Shown: piece after piece, positions 7,659-10,754 of the stretch
Position numbering within the stretch: position 1 is the first letter of the stretch
How the letters are laid out: each line of letters opens with the position of its first letter
Assembly: GCA_046756945.1 (NCBI GenBank)
Contig: JBHHXI010000105.1
Span: 1-10,754, forward strand
Direction of reading: 5' to 3'
DNA length: 10,754 nucleotides
Source: JACZQZ01 sp046756945
GTDB lineage: Bacteria; Pseudomonadota; Alphaproteobacteria; Rhodospirillales; 2-02-FULL-58-16
Notes under the pieces: generated by a model
The model's input: only the letters and a program-made list of their open reading frames with translations
The model's database searches: none
Told to the model about the DNA's origin: nothing
Program-made: the position numbers and the translations under genes

Positions 7659-7742
7659 CCTCTGCATACCTCTGCGTACCTTTGCGTCCACCGCGTTAAA
7701 GATGAAACGCCGAGGGCGCGGAGGAGCGCGGAGGATGGAAAG
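7659..7742. repeat. Intergenic imperfect hairpin built of 10-nt units
   Basis: The left arm holds three near-identical 10-nt units: CCTCTGCATA (7659-7668), CCTCTGCGTA (7669-7678) and CCTTTGCGTC (7679-7688). The right arm holds two identical units, GCGCGGAGGA (7716-7725 and 7726-7735), preceded by a diverged one, AACGCCGAGG. The arms are inverted relative to each other and close on GCGTT (7693-7697) pairing with AACGC (7706-7710) over an 8-nt loop. The two inner left units pair with 7714-7734 almost throughout if G-U pairs are allowed in plus-strand RNA. It lies in the 214-base gap between the alaX-like gene and the small unknown gene. Its style matches dispersed intergenic palindromes of many proteobacteria; only one copy is in this window. 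Confidence 0.6.
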
Positions 7743-7782
7743 GTGACGCGGGAAAACTTAGCAATATTATTGAATATCAGCC

Positions 7783-7998
7783 TCAGTCCCCGTCCTCGAA
7801 CGCCCGCCGCTGGTGGGTGTCCAGGGCCAGGACCATGAGCGCCAGCTTGGCGCTGTCGGTATTCGAACACCCCGCGGTCACGGCGCCGTTCCTCCACAGG
7901 ACGGAGACGGCCACGGCCTCGATCTCGTCCAGCTTCTCGAGTCCGTCGGTGAAAATTTCCGCCACCGTGGTGCCATGCAGGCTCCGGATTTCGGCCAT
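7783..7998 (-). CDS. Small conserved-looking protein (71 aa), function unknown
   Basis: This encodes 71 residues. ATG 7998 is chosen because AGGAGAGGAA (8001-8010) lies directly upstream; the frame stays open to 8052, but the extra 18 residues are Arg-rich and lack a Shine-Dalgarno sequence. No signal peptide or membrane segment is seen, so it is probably cytoplasmic. The N-terminal part (about 10-27) looks like an acidic amphipathic helix (EIFTDGLEKLDEIEA). A beta-like part follows (AVAVSVLWRNGAVTAG), then SNTDSAKLALMVLALDTHQRR, probably another helix. One cysteine (Cys44) is present. I do not recognise the family. It starts 60 bases after the MarR-family gene on the same strand and is probably co-transcribed with it. 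Confidence 0.72.
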   Translation of the reverse strand: MAEIRSLHGTTVAEIFTDGLEKLDEIEAVAVSVLWRNGAVTAGCSNTDSAKLALMVLALDTHQRRAFEDGD

Positions 7999-8058
7999 CG
8001 TTCCTCTCCTCGTGCAGTTCCGCCAATGACGGCGGCCGGCGCCGTCCGCCATCCATGC

Positions 8059-8517
8059 TTAGACGTGCTCCAGTTTCTCGCTCAGCCTTTTCAGCACCGC
8101 CGCCGTGGCACGGAGGTCGGTCACCTTCATGTCCTCGGCGAGGCGTTCGGACAGCCCGGCGATGCGCTCGGTAAGCTCTTCGAACACGGCCTCGCCCTTC
8201 GGCGTCAGGCGCACCAGCCGGGAGCGCCGGTGGGCCGGGTTGTCGATGAACTCGACCAGGCCGGCCTCGGCCATTTCGTTGGCGAGCCTCTGGATGCGCT
8301 GGCGCGCCACCGGGCGCGCGCGGGCGATCTGGGGCACGGTCTGCGGCCCCTCCGATTTCAGGCTGCGCAGGAGGCCCCATGTTCCGCCGCCCCACGGGGT
8401 GACGGCGCCGGCGCGGGTCCCCGCCGCCCGCAGCCGGAAAAACGCCTGCGCCGTGGCGACGATAATCTCGAAGACGGCCTCTCCCGCCGGTGTCCGGTTG
8501 GCCTTTCGCCTGTGCAT
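8059..8517 (-). CDS. MarR-family transcriptional regulator
   Basis: This encodes 152 residues, the normal MarR length. MarR proteins are dimers that bind pseudo-palindromic operators and usually let go when they bind a ligand or are oxidised. The winged helix-turn-helix spans about 45-108: the recognition-helix region is RPVARQRIQRLANEMAEAGLV (roughly 68-88) and the wing has DNPAHRRSRLVRLTPKG, the usual Asp/Arg wing pattern. N- and C-terminal helices would form the dimer interface. It has no cysteine, so direct thiol-based redox sensing is unlikely. GGGAATAGGA (8520-8529) precedes ATG 8517. It is divergent from the Spy-like gene, and the 149 bases between them carry twin inverted repeats that are probably its operators. 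Repression of both directions is inferred. Confidence 0.9.
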   Translation of the reverse strand: MHRRKANRTPAGEAVFEIIVATAQAFFRLRAAGTRAGAVTPWGGGTWGLLRSLKSEGPQTVPQIARARPVARQRIQRLANEMAEAGLVEFIDNPAHRRSRLVRLTPKGEAVFEELTERIAGLSERLAEDMKVTDLRATAAVLKRLSEKLEHV

Positions 8518-8596
8518 GGTCCTATTCCCATCACCGACCCTGGCGGGTCACGCCGGGAGTACGATACACCTGCCCACGGCGCACCCGGAAATTTTC

Positions 8597-8619
8597 AATT
8601 GACAACTATATTGTCAATT
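8597..8619. promoter_or_regulatory. Probable MarR operator 1
   Basis: AATTGACAA (8597-8605) and TTGTCAATT (8611-8619) form perfect 9-bp inverted arms around 5 central bases. This size and AT-rich style fit MarR-family operators. It lies 80 bases upstream of the regulator start codon. Its left half-site is also a consensus TTGACA -35 box for the rightward gene, so binding should block RNA polymerase. Confidence 0.7.
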
Positions 8620-8628
8620 TGACATTAT
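8599..8628 (+). promoter_or_regulatory. Candidate promoter of the Spy-like gene
   Basis: TTGACA (8599-8604), an 18-nt spacer and CATTAT (8623-8628, four of six -10 bases) point rightward. Transcription would start near 8635, about 30 bases before ATG 8667. Both hexamers lie inside the inverted repeats. Confidence 0.45.
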
Positions 8629-8641
8629 GATTGTCAATCAT
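8619..8641. promoter_or_regulatory. Probable MarR operator 2
   Basis: TTGACA (8619-8624) and TGTCAA (8632-8637) form 6-bp inverted arms over 7 bases, a copy of the operator 1 layout exactly 20 bp downstream. A second perfect palindrome overlaps it: ATGATTG (8627-8633), one central base, CAATCAT (8635-8641). The 20-bp step places both sites on one face of the helix, which would suit cooperative binding of two dimers. Confidence 0.65.
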
Positions 8642-8666
8642 AGCAGCAGGATTACGGAGAACAACC

Positions 8667-9188
8667 ATGACATCCAAACGAGCCCTCATTATCGGCGCCC
8701 TTTGCGCCCTCGGGCTGGGCCTCGCGTTCGCCGGCCTGGAGGCCGCCCAACCGGCGTCATCGACCCATGGCGACGGCGCGTCCGCCGGCCCGGCCCGCAT
8801 CGCCGGACACCACCACCGATGGTCACACGGGAGACGGGGCATTGGGCGCATGTGCAGCCACCGGCATGACGCCTGGATCGAGAACACGGTTTCCGTCGTC
8901 GAAGGTTTCGTCGACTTCACCCCGCCCCAGGCCGAGGCGTGGAACCGGCTGACCGGCGCCCTGCGGTCGGGCAACGCCTCCGTCCGCGAGGTCTGCGACG
9001 GCCTGAAAAAAGCCGGCCGGCCGAAGACGATTTCTGAAAAGCTGGCCCGCATGGAGACGATGATGGCGGCCGGCCTGGGCGTGGTCCAGGAGGTCCGCCC
9101 GGCCTTCGACGGCTTCTATGCCGTGCTCACGGACAGGCAACGGAAGGCCCTCGACGGCCTGATTTCCAGGGGGCGCCACCACGAATAA
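8667..9188 (+). CDS. Spy/CpxP-like LTXXQ periplasmic protein, His-rich
   Basis: This encodes 173 residues. ATG 8667 has GGAGA (8656-8660) 6 bases upstream. Residues 1 to about 26 are a Sec-type signal peptide (MTSKR, then an Ala/Leu/Gly core), so the protein should be periplasmic. The mature part resembles Spy/CpxP-type proteins: LTDRQ (154-158) is the LTXXQ motif, and FTPPQ (84-88) sits where the first, degenerate copy is expected. Most of 65-165 is predicted helical. The N-terminal region is His-rich (His34, HHH at 48-50, His54, His65, His67) and the protein ends RHHE, suggesting metal binding. Cys63 and Cys110 could form a disulfide. Known relatives act as periplasmic chaperones or metal-stress proteins; the exact role here is inferred. 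It is divergent from the MarR gene and probably repressed by it. The methyltransferase-like gene follows 103 bases downstream. Confidence 0.82.
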   Translation: MTSKRALIIGALCALGLGLAFAGLEAAQPASSTHGDGASAGPARIAGHHHRWSHGRRGIGRMCSHRHDAWIENTVSVVEGFVDFTPPQAEAWNRLTGALRSGNASVREVCDGLKKAGRPKTISEKLARMETMMAAGLGVVQEVRPAFDGFYAVLTDRQRKALDGLISRGRHHE

Positions 9189-9229
9189 AGGCCCTTCTCC
9201 GCGCGCCGTGCGGCGGCGGCGGCCGGAAA

Positions 9230-9252
9230 CCCGGCGGAGCGGCCCCGCCGGG
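9230..9252 (+). terminator. Strong GC hairpin between Spy-like and ICMT-like genes
   Basis: CCCGGCGG (9230-9237) pairs perfectly with CCGCCGGG (9245-9252), an 8-bp all-GC stem with a 7-nt loop. A second palindrome, CGGGCATGCCCG (9249-9260), overlaps its right arm, so two exclusive folds are possible. No T-run follows. It could partly terminate, stabilise the upstream message 3' end, or do nothing. Confidence 0.4.
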
Positions 9253-9291
9253 CATGCCCGTTCCGCAACGCCGAAGGGGGAATTGTCGATC

Positions 9292-9774
9292 ATGACCGCA
9301 GACGACACCGCAGACGACAAGGACCGTCCCGGGGTTATCGCCCCGCCTCCCCTTGTTTTTTTCGCTTTCCTGGGGCTCGGGCTGGGGCTCGATGGCGTCT
9401 GGCCGCTGACCGCCGTTCCCGGGGCCGTGGGGCGGCCGGCCGGCTTTGCGCTCATCGCCATCGGCGTCGGCATCTTTGCCGCCGCCATTTACCATCTCCG
9501 CCAGGCCGGCACCAGCGTCCAGACCCGCATGCCGGCCACCGCGGTCGTCACAAGCGGTCCCTTCCGGTTCTCGCGCAACCCGATTTACCTGTCCGCAAGC
9601 CTCGCCTTCGCCGGAATCGGACTCGCCGCCGACAACGTCTGGATCCTGGCGCTTGTCGTCCCCTTCCTCGCCGTCATCCGCTACGGCGTGATCTCCCGCG
9701 AAGAGCGGTACCTGGAAGCAAAGTTCGGCGAGGAATACCGGCGCTACAAGGCGTCCGTGCGGCGCTGGCTGTGA
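9292..9774 (+). CDS. Isoprenylcysteine carboxyl methyltransferase-like membrane protein
   Basis: This encodes 160 residues. ATG 9292 has AAGGGGGAA (9274-9282) 9 bases upstream; the in-frame ATG 9208 would add 28 Arg-rich residues and has no such site. About four membrane segments are seen (near 20-35, 48-67, 98-114, 116-133), so it is an inner-membrane protein. The family marks are clear: TSGPFRFSRNPIYL (87-100) and the C-terminal EERYLEAKFGEEYRRY (137-152) ending RRW. These form the SAM-binding and catalytic region in ICMT/PEMT-type methyltransferases. Bacterial members of this size are common and mostly without known substrate; prenylcysteine itself is unlikely in bacteria. Its position behind the Spy-like gene suggests an envelope-related role under the same MarR control, though the intervening hairpin may separate them. 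Confidence 0.87.
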   Translation: MTADDTADDKDRPGVIAPPPLVFFAFLGLGLGLDGVWPLTAVPGAVGRPAGFALIAIGVGIFAAAIYHLRQAGTSVQTRMPATAVVTSGPFRFSRNPIYLSASLAFAGIGLAADNVWILALVVPFLAVIRYGVISREERYLEAKFGEEYRRYKASVRRWL

Positions 9775-9910
9775 CGATCCGCGCCCCGGCCGGCCGGCTT
9801 CGCGCGGTCCTGAAGCACCCGGAAATTTCCCCTCCCCGCCGGCCCGACGCGAGGGTAACATGACCGCCGGCGCGGCCCGGGACATAGGGGCGCAGACGGG
9901 CCCTGGCGCC

Positions 9911-9928
9911 GCGCCGGGAAACCGGCGC
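9911..9928 (+). other. GNRA-capped hairpin upstream of the dioxygenase gene
   Basis: GCGCCGG (9911-9917), loop GAAA (9918-9921) and CCGGCGC (9922-9928) form a perfect 7-bp stem closed by a GAAA tetraloop. It ends 35 bases before the dioxygenase start codon. It may lie in that gene's 5' leader. The rest of the 189-base gap (9775-9963) shows no convincing promoter or small gene. Confidence 0.4.
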
Positions 9929-9963
9929 CGGAAACCTGTCGGCCCCCCCGCGGGAAGGATGCG

Positions 9964-10754
9964 ATGACGATCGAGATCCGACCTCTCTCAACGGCGCTCG
10001 GCGCCGAGGTTCTTGGCGTGGATTTGTCGCGTCCGCTGGACGACGATACCTTTGCGCGTATTCACCAGGCGCACCTGGAGCACCTGGTCCTGGTCCTCCG
10101 TGACCAGGATATGACACCCGGGCAACACATCGCTTTCAGCCGCCGCTTCGGCGAGCTCGACATCCACGTGTTCGACCAGTTCCTGCTGCCGGGGCACCCG
10201 GAGATCCTGGTCGTCTCCAACAAGACGGTCGACGGCCGGGCGATAGGTCTCCGGGACGCCGGCAACCACTGGCATTCGGACATTTCCTACCGGGAGTTTC
10301 CAAGTCTCGGCTCCCTGCTCTATGCCCTGGAGATCCCGCCGCAGGGGGGCGACACGCTGTTCGCCAACATGTACGCCGCCTACGAGACGCTGCCCGGGGA
10401 GACGAAGGCGCGCATCGACGGCCTCGAGGCGGTGCACGGCTACGGCCAGATCTACAAGCTGTCGGACGAGAAAGGGGGCAGCGCCCGCCCGCGACTGAGC
10501 GCGGAGCAGAAGGCCAGGGTCCCCGACGTGGTCCACCCGGTCGTGCGCACCCACCCGGAAACCGGGCGCAAGGCGCTTTACGTCAGTCCCGGCCTGACCG
10601 TCGCCATCGCCGGCATGGACGACGACGAGAGCCAAGCCCTGCTCGCCGAACTTCACGAACACAGCACCAGGCCCCAGTTCGTGTACCGGCACCGATGGCG
10701 CCGCCACGACGTCCTGTTCTGGGACAACCGGTGCACCATGCATCTGGCGACCGG
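9964..10754 (+). CDS. TauD/TfdA-family Fe(II)/2-oxoglutarate dioxygenase (3' truncated by window)
   Basis: 263 full codons are visible before the window edge, with no stop, so roughly the first nine-tenths of a 280-300-residue protein is present. The family couples decarboxylation of 2-oxoglutarate to hydroxylation of a substrate such as taurine, alkyl sulfates or 2,4-D. The start MTIEIRPLSTALGAEVLGVDL and the LVLRDQDMTPGQHIAFSRRF block are typical. The iron ligands are seen: His104 and Asp106 in HWHSD, and probably His260 in DNRCTMH. The 2-oxoglutarate-binding Arg would lie just past the edge. PPQGGDTLFANMYAAYETLP is the conserved core after the HxD motif. GGGAAGGA (9952-9959) precedes ATG 9964 by 4 bases. 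The substrate cannot be told, and no transporter or sulfur gene is adjacent. Confidence 0.93.
   Translation, partial: MTIEIRPLSTALGAEVLGVDLSRPLDDDTFARIHQAHLEHLVLVLRDQDMTPGQHIAFSRRFGELDIHVFDQFLLPGHPEILVVSNKTVDGRAIGLRDAGNHWHSDISYREFPSLGSLLYALEIPPQGGDTLFANMYAAYETLPGETKARIDGLEAVHGYGQIYKLSDEKGGSARPRLSAEQKARVPDVVHPVVRTHPETGRKALYVSPGLTVAIAGMDDDESQALLAELHEHSTRPQFVYRHRWRRHDVLFWDNRCTMHLAT

Noticed and set aside
7659..7742. CRISPR array reading of the 10-nt units
   Set aside because: The units are too short, have no spacers, and are arranged as inverted arms of one hairpin.
8581..8594. 14-base identity GCACCCGGAAATTT repeated at 9815-9828
   Set aside because: A single 14-base match within 10 kb is not far from chance, and the sequences around the two copies do not continue to match.
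9988..10743. Minus-strand open frame (251 codons) over the dioxygenase gene
   Set aside because: It is a shadow; the plus strand carries a clear TauD/TfdA protein with its iron ligands.

Overview
This window comes from a GC-rich alphaproteobacterium. The left end is the reverse complement of the 5' half of a 16S rRNA gene. Its short V3 arm and its conserved blocks (the usual 8-27, 338 and 518 primer-site sequences are readable) have the alphaproteobacterial form, probably Rhodospirillales-like; I cannot place it more finely by eye. The protein genes use GC-rich codons throughout, and nothing marks a sharp change in base composition apart from a short AT-rich operator region near 8.6 kb.

Layout. 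1-684: 16S rRNA, transcribed leftward, running off the window. 685-1105: its leader and promoters (boxA, two candidate sigma-70 promoters, leader hairpins), back to back with a rightward promoter for a small lipoprotein gene (1106-1597). 1729-4301: a two-gene rightward unit of a PcaF-like thiolase and a CaiB/BaiF class III CoA-transferase, suggesting acyl-CoA (organic or aromatic acid) catabolism. 4363-5760, leftward: a lipoprotein with TPRs, two SHOCT-like segments and a C-terminal SPOR domain, probably envelope or peptidoglycan associated. 5925-6833, rightward: an EamA/DMT transporter. 6858-7568, leftward: an AlaX-type alanyl-tRNA editing hydrolase. About 7659-7742: an intergenic imperfect hairpin built of 10-nt units.

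7783-9774 looks like one regulated locus. A MarR-family regulator and a 71-residue unknown protein run leftward. A His-rich Spy/CpxP-like (LTXXQ) periplasmic protein and an isoprenylcysteine-methyltransferase-like membrane protein run rightward. The 149-bp divergent region between them carries two inverted repeats spaced 20 bp apart, made of TTGACAA/TTGTCAA half-sites that coincide with -35 hexamers. This fits an autoregulated envelope-stress module. The window ends inside a TauD/TfdA-family Fe(II)/2-oxoglutarate dioxygenase gene (9964 onward).

Most genes belong to known families. I did not see a CRISPR array, transposase, phage genes, tRNA genes or a clearly new multi-gene system. The least explained items are the MarR twin-operator locus, the TPR-SHOCT-SHOCT-SPOR lipoprotein architecture and the 10-nt-unit hairpin repeat.
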